A stretch of DNA of 64,000 nt from Hydrangea macrophylla (taxonomy: Eukaryota; Streptophyta; Magnoliopsida; Cornales; Hydrangeaceae). Positions 55,178 to 63,550 of the stretch are shown here, piece after piece (within the stretch, counting starts at the first letter, position 1; every line of letters begins with the position of its first letter). A program made the translations under genes and the position numbers. The notes under the pieces are model-generated. The model saw nothing but the letters and a program-made list of their open reading frames with translations, made no database searches and was not told where the DNA came from. The stretch spans positions 39,162,218 through 39,226,217 of the forward strand of contig CM066982.1 in the NCBI GenBank assembly GCA_033977485.1, written 5' to 3'.

Positions 55178-55861
55178 TTTGGACTTTTATTTCTATTTAC
55201 AGAAAAAATAGTAGCCCCGGGTAAAAACACTGTTGTACCTCCTCAAATTCATTATCGTGATCACGGGCTAGCACAGACCATCATCGATCCACCAATGGCC
55301 TACAAAGCTCTGGAAGAGAAAGTGAACAAGCTACAAACCACTGTTGAGCAGTTGAGTTTAAGGGTGAGTCGATTTGAGAAGATGGCACGGAGCATTAGCA
55401 AAGAACTGCTTGAAATGGGGACCAGAATTGAGGATGCCATCATAGAAGAAAAGTTCAAGAATGATGAACCCCAACACCAGTCCAAGAGGCCTAAATACTC
55501 CCGACACTCCCCGGATGTCAACGCCCTGCGCAGCCAACCCATGGCATACCTTCATCAGCCATACCAATCCTCCAACCAAACCACTAGTTGCCCTTACCAG
55601 AAAAAGCAACCCCGTACCTTTGCCAAACTAGGAATCTCCCCCTCCATAGCCTTAGGTCGCCTGCTAAAAAAGGGACACCTCCAACTCCTTCAGCCTCGTG
55701 CCGATCCCCCACCACCTAATTGTGACCTGTCCAAACGGTGTGCCTACCACCAAGGCCCAGGCCATGACACCGACCAGTGCATACGTCTCCGCCATGATAT
55801 CCAGGACCTCATCGACCAAAACATCATTGAGCCACCACCCATTCAACCCCGTGTCACCTAA
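55178..55861 (+). CDS. TatC gag fragment, capsid core deleted
   Basis: Open from 55178 after a TAA; first ATG at 55295 (MAYKALEEKVNKLQTTVEQL) and stop at 55859-55861. The N-terminus is a predicted coiled coil (LEEKVNKLQTTVEQLSLRV). The C-terminal part FAKLGISPSIALGRLLKKGH, then CAYHQGPGHDTDQC (C-x2-H-x3-G-H-x4-C) and LRHDIQDLID, is the Tat/Ogre gag tail. The central capsid region seen in TatB (FDKFDGTG ... NRWRGK) is absent, so this is a shortened but open frame. No protease, RT or integrase follows. It may make a small RNA-binding protein or nothing. Confidence 0.7.
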   Translation, partial: FGLLFLFTEKIVAPGKNTVVPPQIHYRDHGLAQTIIDPPMAYKALEEKVNKLQTTVEQLSLRVSRFEKMARSISKELLEMGTRIEDAIIEEKFKNDEPQHQSKRPKYSRHSPDVNALRSQPMAYLHQPYQSSNQTTSCPYQKKQPRTFAKLGISPSIALGRLLKKGHLQLLQPRADPPPPNCDLSKRCAYHQGPGHDTDQCIRLRHDIQDLIDQNIIEPPPIQPRVT

Positions 55862-57057
55862 GCCCCTGGCTTACCTATTTGAATGATCCCCTTTGCTGAG
55901 GCCGGTGAATGTTGAACCTGTGCCGGTGAAGTGACGGTGTTTGGGACTCTTGCTAGAAAACCAAATGAATATGCTCTTTAGAAAAAAAAAGAAATAGAAA
56001 GAATAAGTGAGTCACTGTGACATTCCATTTGAGACCAGGTCGAGTCTAGTCGAGTCTGTTGTATGTTTATTCTTGTGGTCGAGTCTGTCTGTCATCAAGT
56101 TGTTAATGAGTCTGTAATCCTTCTCTATTGATAGAATGAAGTCTCATTTTGCCTAATTTGATGTGCCTAGTCATAGATGCATGAATCGCTGAACTGAAGT
56201 GTCACTTTTCAAATTACCATGGATATTGATGTGCTGAAAAAAAGGCGGTAATTTTTTTTACTCAAACAAAAAAAATCCCGAAAGGTCAAAGTCAATTTTG
56301 CGCTGACACTGATGAAGAGCTGGAATTGAATAGTCTTACTTTAAGAATATAAAGATGCTCTTGCCTTAATCTTGAAAAGACATACTTGAAACTGACTTGG
56401 GGCTTGCCCAACACCCTTTTTTCCACCATTTCGAAGCCTTAAGCCCAATCCAATTGGGAGCCACGAAATCTGTCCAATTGAAAGCAATGCAAACTTAGCC
56501 CTTGATGGCAGCCAAACATTTCAGTGAGTTTCATCTCCACTTTCAAAAAAAAAAAAAAAAAAAAAAGGGAAAAGAAAAGAAAAGGCTCCCTAGGTTAAAA
56601 ATCCGAAAGGGCACCTAGGCAAAAGTTAGAGCTGAAAAAGGTGTTGATTTCCAAAATCTGACCCTAGCCAGTCAAAATGTTGGAGAAAATTTTGATGAAA
56701 CAAATAAGAGAATCATACGCTTCAAGATACATCTTAAGAACGTGCCAAGATCACATTTCAAAAGGCACGGAATGACCACAAAAAAATTTCGAGAGCTGAC
56801 ATGCACATTCTGGAATTCTGAGATTGCGATTGAAAGATCTCACAAGAATCGACTACATTAAAAAGCAAAATTGACTGGCTAGGCGAAAGTGAAAAGGATC
56901 AATCCTCAAAACAAAACAAAAAGAAAAAGAAAAAGAAAAGAAAGGGAGATTGAAACTGAATCCTTTTATTCAAAGCTTCCACAAGTGGCTCAAGTTTGAA
57001 CTTCTTTAACGATTGGTTTGAAAAACCCTCATACCTCAAACCCCTTATTTCAAGCCT

Positions 57058-57315
57058 TGCCTTGAACTACGCTCGACCTGATTCCCACTCGGGGATACGT
57101 AGGCAACCACATCGGTTCGGTCAACACCATCATAATCAAACCGATTTCTTTCAAGACCTTGCCTTGAACTACGCTCGACCTGATTCCCGCTCGGGGATAC
57201 GTAGGCAACCACAACGGTTCGGTCACCCCACCTACCTAAAAATCAACCCGCTTCTTTCCAACCATGGCCCGAACTACGTTGGACCTGATCCCCACTTGGG
57301 GGTACGTAGGCAGAC
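57058..57315 (+). repeat. Three ~102-106-bp modules with GATACGTAGGCA
   Basis: Modules start near 57058, 57160 and 57266, each with GAACTACG, GACCTGAT and GGGATACGTAGGCA or GGGTACGTAGGCA. Related modules occur on the minus strand in TatA (18240-18435 and 15632-15690). Confidence 0.85.
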
Positions 57316-57514
57316 TTTCAAAAAAGAAAAAAAGAAGGATGGCTCGCTAGGTCGAAAATCCGAAAGGACGCCTAGGCAAAAATTAGAGCTAAATCCAAGG
57401 TGAGCAATAACAAAAGAGAGAAAAGAGCTCGCTAGGTCACCTCACTGGTGCGTAGGCAAAAGTTATGAGCATTTGAGAGATTAAAGTCACGGTCCATGCC
57501 TCAAGCCAGAAAAT

Positions 57515-57740
57515 CACCTTCCACACTAGGGGCAAACTTCGGCTACCCGCCTCGTTTGCCTGACTTTTACTATCTACCCTTCACACAAGGGGCAAATTCG
57601 GTCACCTACCTCGTTTGCCCAAAACCTCCAATGAACCTTCCTCCAAACTAGGGGCAAACTTCGGTCATTTACCTCGTTTGCCTACCGATCCCACTTCATG
57701 CCCTTCAAACTAGGAGCAAACTTCGTTTGCCACCCGATCC
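57515..57740 (+). repeat. Four PPT-like CTAGGGGCAAACT blocks
   Basis: ACTAGGGGCAAACTTCGG, ACAAGGGGCAAATTCGG, ACTAGGGGCAAACTTCGG and ACTAGGAGCAAACTTCG, each followed within about 25 bases by CGTTTGCC or similar. The G-rich core matches the TatA polypurine tract (GAGGGGCAAAC). Confidence 0.75.
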
Positions 57741-58335
57741 CTATACACTAATGGTAAGCCTTCAAGTCACAAACATTGTCTTGAACAGATGGAAATGGAG
57801 CGTCTTTCATTCCATAAGCTAAGGCACTAATTCAAAGCACATCTTGAGAGAAGCAAAGAAATTGATTAGATCAGTAGTGAGGAATTTTCAAAAATAAGAC
57901 TCACCATCAAAGTGATTCCACGATAAGGTGAGAAGTAAACACAAAAGAGAAATGGTACGTCATTTATGACAAAGAGCGCATTAAGCTTTGGCAAGTCGAG
58001 CTTGTTTCATTTCAGTGTCGAATGTGTCACCCTCGCGTGTCAGTGTCTGTCAGTTTTGAGTCTGTCATAGTCTTTTTCAGGAGAGGAGTCTGTTGTTGTC
58101 TCAAATAAGTAAGTCAACAGTGACGAATAATGAATCTTTCAAATCAAGTTATAAAGAGTGATCGGGAGAGAACTAATCCTATTTATACGCCTTAACGAGC
58201 ATTTGTTAGTACCTTTTTATCCTGTTTTTGTATATTTTTACTTTGTTTTCTAGTTTCTGACAGGTTTTGGAAGAAATCAACTAAACCAGGCTAAACAGGG
58301 TGAAAAAGCAGAGCTAAAGAAGCTGAAAAAGCCAA

Positions 58336-58470
58336 GCCGCGCGCGCGACCCGCGCCCGCGAAATCCGAGAATCGCTCGCGCGATCCGCTCGCGCGAGAAC
58401 CCAGAATCGCTCGCGCGATCCGCGCGCGCGAAGGCCAATTGTCGCGCTCGCGCGACCCGCTCGCGCGATA
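58336..58470 (+). promoter_or_regulatory. CGCGCG palindrome cluster (AthD LTR U3)
   Basis: About eight words such as GCTCGCGCGATCCGC, GCGCGCGCGAC and GCTCGCGCGAGAAC within 135 bp of otherwise A/T-rich LTR. The cluster ends about 140 bp upstream of the TATA box. Very high CpG density. Confidence 0.82.
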
Positions 58471-58610
58471 TGTCCAAAAACCAAAGTTGCGTATTTCAGT
58501 ATACTGAAGACTCCTGTGCAAACGAGACTGCTAAACGACGTCCAGACTGTAAATTACATGCGTTTCAGTTCATTTCGGGTTGGGAAGCCTTCCAAAGCTT
58601 GTGTAAACTC

Positions 58611-58618
58611 TATATATA
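58611..58618 (+). promoter_or_regulatory. TATA box, AthD LTR
   Basis: TATATATA in GTAAACTCTATATATACTTAG. Presumed promoter. Confidence 0.6.
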
Positions 58619-59525
58619 CTTAGTTTTAATAGTTTTTAGGGGTTGGCAATTATTATACACACAATATACAACCATACTTCCAGCCATTGAAGGGAGGGAA
58701 GCAAGGAGAAGAAGAAGAAGACCAAGGGTTTCCATGGCCTCCTCCATCAACCTCTTGCTATCTATCACTTCCATGGACGGCTAGATCATAGATCTAGGGT
58801 TTCAATGAAGCCCTAGACGAGTAATAGGGTTTTATTTATGTTTTTATTTCAGTTTTATTATGTGTGGATGACAGTCACATGTTTAGAGGATTTTTATAAA
58901 TAAATCGTACTTCTATTGATTAAATCATTGCTTTCAAAGTTTATTCTTGTCTTAGATCTATTTTGAATGTGATGTGCTCAACGATCTATTCTTGCTGTGC
59001 TTGTTTAGATTGTTTACATGTGATGGTGCTTTATTGATTCGTGCTATCAAGTATCCGAATAGTCCATGCCTAGGTTAGACGGATGAGATCACAACCCTAG
59101 TTTAGTGTGAGATGATTCGTGCTATCCGAAGATGGATTATGTTGGTGCTTGAACCATGAGTATCTTCTTGTCGGAGGAATTGGGCTTGTAGCTACAATTC
59201 CCCATATTCATCCAATGTAATAAGCTAAAATAATTCATAAATATTCCTATTATGAAGCTAGTGGTGGATTTGCAATCCTAGGTTCCCTTAAACATTATTT
59301 AAAACAACTATTTAAATTGCTTTCCTAGTTTAGATTTATTTTTATGCTCTTAGTTTAATTTAAAATCCAAATCAAAATCCGTTTTTCCTAATTAATTAGA
59401 CTTAGGTTTTAAAATTAAGTTGCTGTAGTAATCAATCTCTGTGGGTTCGACCTTTACTTCCACACTGCAAATCCTTTGAAAAGTAAAGAATACTTTTATA
59501 TCTTGATTCTGACAACATCAATTTT

Positions 59526-59543
59526 TGGCGCCGTTGCCGGGGA
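59526..59543 (+). promoter_or_regulatory. AthD primer-binding site (tRNA-Asp)
   Basis: TGGCGCCGTTGCCGGGGA, a perfect complement to the plant tRNA-Asp 3' end. Confidence 0.93.
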
Positions 59544-60001
59544 TTGTATTACTACGCTTAGTTTTATAATCGTAGTTTAGTTAATTCGTAAATATTAGGT
59601 TAGTTTTTATTTTTCTTATTTTCCATTTTGTTTGTAGTTACTAATTTTTTCTTTTATTTTGTAGTCAACGTTTCCGAGTGGAGCAGCTAATTACATCAAA
59701 GGAGCTTACGCAAATAAAATACAAATAAAATTAAATAAATTGCTTCCTTTGGAAATTCGCTTTAAACCGTTGTAAGTCAGGGCGCTGTGACGCACTATTT
59801 GCATTAGTTTAGGGTTAATTGCACTGCATTAGCTAGGAAACCCGGGGCGCTGGGCTTGACGCGGTCATTGCATTACAGGATAATTTGCATGCATCATAGT
59901 AGTTGAGTGCTTGTTATCTTAGTTGCGTGATTGCTATTTATTTTTCTTTTGTTTAGTCAGTCTTTGTTTTTAGTTTCTTTTCTTTTCTTTTGTTTTAGTG
60001 T
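59544..60001 (+). other. AthD leader
   Basis: About 460 bases between PBS and the gag start; no gene seen. Confidence 0.7.
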
Positions 60002-62674
60002 ATGTTGGGTACACGTTCAAATAAACCAGATTTAAAATCTTTCGATCTTGAACTTGAACGTACCTTAAGAACTAGTAAGTCCGCAACCCAAGCTTCTAGA
60101 GCTAGGTTGCAAGACGACGAATCAACGCCGACTCCGTCGTCATTGTTTGAGGCCGAAATTCAAAGTACCCTTAAACGGTTAAGGAGAACTCGAACTTTTA
60201 AAACCGAACCGATTAAAATGGCTGACGGAAACAACGGAGATAATATGAATAATCTTAATATACCACCACCTCCTCCACTTAAAGATTACTTTATTCCTAC
60301 GACTTACACGCCACAAGCCGGTATCGAATTACCGGAGGCGACGGCATCTCACTTTGAGATAAAGTCGTCTACGATCTCGCTACTACCGTCTTTCCATGGC
60401 CGTCTAAATGAAGATCCATATAAACACTTAGGAGATTTTCAAGATATATGTTCTACTTTGAAAATTCAGAATCTTACTGATGATGAATTAAAAATGCGGC
60501 TCTTTCCATTCTCATTAAAAGATAAAGCTAAATATTGGCTTCAATCTTTGGAGCCAAACACAATAAAGACATGGGAAGCCTTGCACACCGCATTTTTACA
60601 AAAGTTTTTCCCTATTATGCGTACGAATCAAATAAGGAAATCTATCACTAACTTTGTAATGCAAGATGGGGAAACACTTTACGACACGTGGGAGAAATTT
60701 AAAGAATTATTACGTTCGTGCCCACATCATCAGGTTCCTAAGTGGCAACTTGTTCAGGTCTTCTATGAGGGGCTTATTCCCTCTGTTAGGAATACCGTCG
60801 ATGCCGTTTGTGCGGGTACCTTCCTACACAAAAGCGCCGACGAGGCCTGGAAAATATTTGAAACTTTAAGCGAGAATTCGATGCACCAAGCGGTGTCTGT
60901 CCGTTCTGAGGGATACCCACAACCTAAGAGGGAGGTAAAATTCGAGTCAAGTCAATCAATTGAAATAAAAGAACTATCTAACAAACTTGACCAACTTTTA
61001 AAAATGAACAGAACATCTAACTCACCCGCTCATGAACTTTGTGCATTATGTTCCGATCCTTCACATTCTATACTTTCATGTCCATCGGCGAGTCAATTTC
61101 CGGAATTCGTGGAGCAACACATTAATTCTATTCAACAATACCCACGAAATAATTATAATGCAACTACTAATAATCCGGATGCGCCATGGAGAAACCATCC
61201 TAACTTCTCGTGGAAAAATAATAATAATAATCCTAATGAGGCGACTAATTTTCCTAATGCATATCGACCTCAGTTTCAACCAAATCAATACCAACAACCG
61301 CCTCCTAATTCGAATCCTTCAAGGGGTAATATTTTTGAGGAAAAGGTGTTGGCGTCCCTTAAGACTATTGAAACGCAAGTACAGGCACAAGCACAAATAG
61401 TGCACTCTCATACACAATCCATTGCGAAGCTTGAATCCCAAATGGGACAATTAGCTACTGTAGTGAGTCGTAGAAACGAGGGGACGTTGCCTAGTCAAAC
61501 AATCCAAAACCCTAAGGGACAATATGAGGTTAAGGGGTCGAATGAACAAGTAAACGCTGTCTCAACTAGGTTGACTACACGAGAAGAGGAGGTAATAGAA
61601 ATTCCGAAAGAGAGTGTGAAAGATATGAATATCAACTCTAATAAAGAGAGGGGTGAGGACGTGAATCAAAATAGAAAAGACAATGAACCGGTCCCAACAA
61701 ATTATATTCCAAGAATGCCATATCCACCAAACATTGAGGGACCGTCACATTTGCCTAAGAAAGGGTCTAAGGTTGAGGATATACTCGAGGTGTTCAAACA
61801 AGTTAAAATAAATATTCCTTTCCTCGACGCTATTAAACAAATTCCCGCTTATGCTAAATGTCTAAAAGACCTTTGTACTCAAAAGCGAAAAATACGGAGT
61901 CATACTCCCAAAAAGGTCTTTCTCACGGAAAAAGTAAGCTCTATATTTCAACACTCACCTCCGAAATATAAGGATCCAGGTACGCCTACGATTTCATGTG
62001 TCATAGGTGACACTATCATTCATAGGGCTCTCCTTGACTTAGGAGCTAGTGTTAATCTCATACCTTATCACGTCTATCAACAATTAGGACTAGGTGAACT
62101 GAAACCTACGGCCGCTACTATACAATTAGCGGATCGTTCTATTAAAATTCCAAGAGGAATCGTCGAGGACGTCTTGGTTAAAGTTGATAAATGTTATTAT
62201 CCTGTCGACTTCATGGTCCTTGACACTGAACCCGTGCTAGATGCTAGGAAACATACTCCTGTCATTCTAGGCCGTCCATTCTTAGCAACCGCCAACGCAC
62301 GTGTTAACTGTCGGACGGGGGTAATGAAAGTGTCATTTGGGAACATGAACTTAAAATTAAACGTTTTTAATGCTATGGATCAACCTCCTAAAAACGACGA
62401 TTCCCTATGTGTGGAGGGTAGTGAGGTTACACGGAATATTGAGCCTAAGAACGTAATAAATATAAGTGCGGGAAATAATATAGCGGACGATGATGAGTGG
62501 ATGAATCCTAATCTCGTGGACCCTAATGCGGAATCTACTCGGAAGGTAAGAAATCGATTTGAACATAATGACACACCGTCAATCGAATTACTTCGAAGCG
62601 ACGTAGTTTCTGCTTACCATCGGGCTCTTCCTGACATCTTAAAGGGTTCACAGTCTGATTTTCAACCTCCATAA
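60002..62674 (+). CDS. AthD Gag-protease polyprotein, 890 aa, intact
   Basis: Open from ATG 60002 (MLGTRSNKPDLKSFDLELER) to TAA at 62672-62674. Residues ~1-90 are basic and variable. Residues ~135-300 are a capsid-like retrotransposon gag domain (LKMRLFPFSLKDKAKYWL, QKFFPIMRTNQIRK, LRSCPHHQVPKW, FYEGLIPSVRNTV). A zinc knuckle CALCSDPSHSILSC (C-x2-C-x4-H-x4-C) is at residues 347-360. An N/Q/P-rich tail and a helical segment (SHTQSIAKLESQMGQLATVV) follow. Residues ~590-640 carry the block VFKQVKINIPFLDAIKQIPA shared with AthA and AthB. Protease residues ~660-790 have Asp679 in LLDLGASVNL and VILGRPFLATANA. Gag would assemble particles and the protease cut it. RT and integrase are absent after the stop. 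Confidence 0.9.
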   Translation: MLGTRSNKPDLKSFDLELERTLRTSKSATQASRARLQDDESTPTPSSLFEAEIQSTLKRLRRTRTFKTEPIKMADGNNGDNMNNLNIPPPPPLKDYFIPTTYTPQAGIELPEATASHFEIKSSTISLLPSFHGRLNEDPYKHLGDFQDICSTLKIQNLTDDELKMRLFPFSLKDKAKYWLQSLEPNTIKTWEALHTAFLQKFFPIMRTNQIRKSITNFVMQDGETLYDTWEKFKELLRSCPHHQVPKWQLVQVFYEGLIPSVRNTVDAVCAGTFLHKSADEAWKIFETLSENSMHQAVSVRSEGYPQPKREVKFESSQSIEIKELSNKLDQLLKMNRTSNSPAHELCALCSDPSHSILSCPSASQFPEFVEQHINSIQQYPRNNYNATTNNPDAPWRNHPNFSWKNNNNNPNEATNFPNAYRPQFQPNQYQQPPPNSNPSRGNIFEEKVLASLKTIETQVQAQAQIVHSHTQSIAKLESQMGQLATVVSRRNEGTLPSQTIQNPKGQYEVKGSNEQVNAVSTRLTTREEEVIEIPKESVKDMNINSNKERGEDVNQNRKDNEPVPTNYIPRMPYPPNIEGPSHLPKKGSKVEDILEVFKQVKINIPFLDAIKQIPAYAKCLKDLCTQKRKIRSHTPKKVFLTEKVSSIFQHSPPKYKDPGTPTISCVIGDTIIHRALLDLGASVNLIPYHVYQQLGLGELKPTAATIQLADRSIKIPRGIVEDVLVKVDKCYYPVDFMVLDTEPVLDARKHTPVILGRPFLATANARVNCRTGVMKVSFGNMNLKLNVFNAMDQPPKNDDSLCVEGSEVTRNIEPKNVINISAGNNIADDDEWMNPNLVDPNAESTRKVRNRFEHNDTPSIELLRSDVVSAYHRALPDILKGSQSDFQPP

Positions 62675-62723
62675 GTCTTGAGCTAGAACGGTCTAGCTAA
62701 AGACGTAAAAGATAGCGCTTCTT

Positions 62724-62741
62724 GGGAGGCAACCCAAGCTT
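62724..62741 (+). other. Stem-loop CTTGGG-AGGCAA-CCCAAG
   Basis: Perfect inverted repeat TTGGG / CCCAA around AGGCAA just after the gag-protease stop. The GGGAGGCAACCC motif is recurrent in plant gypsy elements after the coding region, from general knowledge; role unknown. Confidence 0.6.
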
Positions 62742-62884
62742 GATTTCGTCTGTTTCTTTGATTTTTGGATGTTTTTGAGTCGTTTTGGTCAGTTTTGGAG
62801 TTTTTCTGGACAGGTTTGGGGGTTGGAATTAATTTATTTTAATAGTGTATACATAATTTTAACCAAAAAATGGAAAAAACTGGA

Positions 62885-63044
62885 TTCGCGCGCGCGACCC
62901 GCTCGCGCGAGACGTCGCTCGCGCGGCCCGCTGGCGCGAGTTGGCCCCTTAGTGTTTTTCCTTTCTTTTCCCTTATATGAGCTCTCAGCATTTACTCGCG
63001 CCTGTTTTCGCGGGCGCGAGGTACCTCGCTGGCGCGAAACATTG

Positions 63045-63086
<42 letters not shown>

Positions 63087-63135
63087 CAGGATTCGCGCGC
63101 GCGACGGCCGCTCGCGCGGACCGCTCGCGCGATTC
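62885..63135 (+). repeat. CGCGCG palindrome clusters in the AthD internal region
   Basis: Three groups (62885-62945, 62995-63040, 63090-63135) with words such as TTCGCGCGCGCGAC, CCGCTCGCGCGAG and GCTGGCGCGAG, the same word type as in the AthD LTR. The last two flank the poly-A run. Confidence 0.8.
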
Positions 63136-63514
63136 CCCCATTTTCCTGTTTTTCTATTTTGTTTTCTATATCTTTCTCCCTGCCTATTTTAGTTGTGTTT
63201 CTTTTCTGTTTTTGTTTATTTGGTTCAGTTTAGTTAGTGTTCGTTGTTTTAGTTGTTATATTTATACGTTTTCGTTTATTTCTTTTCGTTTATTTCATTT
63301 AGTTTAGTTTAGATTAGGTTATCGATTTATAATTTGTATTTCGATTTCCTTTACTTTAAATATTTTTGTTAGTTTCTTTTCTTTTATTAAGAAGTAACAG
63401 GTAACATTGAACTTTATTGCCATATTCCTTTGTGTCACCTGTGCTATGCTTGTCAAGATTAAGGTACTATCGTTCCTTCCTTACGTACTTCCCTTTCTTT
63501 CGATTTACTGTTTC

Positions 63515-63550
63515 ATTGGGGACAATGAAAGGTTTAGGTTTGGGGGTATG
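63515..63550 (+). promoter_or_regulatory. Conserved GGGGACAATG...GGGGG motif, PPT-like (AthD)
   Basis: ATTGGGGACAATGAAAGG followed by TTTAGGTTTGGGGGTATG. Counterparts are at 33651-33690 and 4963-4998 in AthN and AthA. No LTR start (TGTTAGTACC) follows within the window, so it is not the terminal polypurine tract seen here. Confidence 0.55.

Larger units (their letters stand above)
55862..58203 (+). other. TatC 3' non-coding region, cut by AthD
   Basis: Non-coding, matching TatA 15423-18452 in reverse orientation. It contains GAACTACGCTCGACCTGATT ... GGGGATACGTAGGCA blocks (three, 57058-57315), GGGGCAAAC blocks (four, 57515-57740) and a conserved stretch GGCACTAATTCAAAGCA (57820). Poly-A lies near 56545-56565. 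The region ends at the AthD LTR; the TatC polypurine tract and 3' LTR are not in the window. The ORF 56996-57403 reads through the repeats. Confidence 0.75.
58204..59517 (+). repeat. AthD 5' LTR
   Basis: A 1314-bp LTR from TGTTAGTACCTTTTTATCC to CTGACAACA, followed 8 bases later by a perfect tRNA-Asp PBS. U5 has TCTGTGGGTTCGACC, an Athila-group block. Contains a GCGCGC palindrome cluster and a TATA box. Starts inside the TatC 3' region; a target duplication of GCATT is expected. ORFs 58277-58521 (minus) come from the GC-rich cluster. Confidence 0.82.
62675..63514 (+). other. AthD region after the ORF, no pol
   Basis: Non-coding. It has a stem-loop-like CTTGGGAGGCAACCCAAG (62724-62741), three CGCGCG word clusters (62885-63135), a poly-A of about 33 bases (63048-63080) and T-rich sequence. 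No RT, RNase H or integrase motif is seen in any frame. The ORF 62769-63233 runs across the poly-A and is not a gene. Confidence 0.7.

Noticed and set aside
57000..57403. 135-aa ORF with repeated ALNYARPDS blocks
   Set aside because: It is the translation of the three ATACGTAGGCA modules; the related TatA modules are not open in the same frame.
59526..59543. Possible tRNA gene pieces at the PBS sites
   Set aside because: Only the 18-base complement of a tRNA 3' end is present, directly inside an LTR; no cloverleaf or A/B boxes.
62769..63233. 154-aa ORF with a poly-lysine run
   Set aside because: It reads through a poly-A homopolymer and CGCGCG clusters; no family motif.
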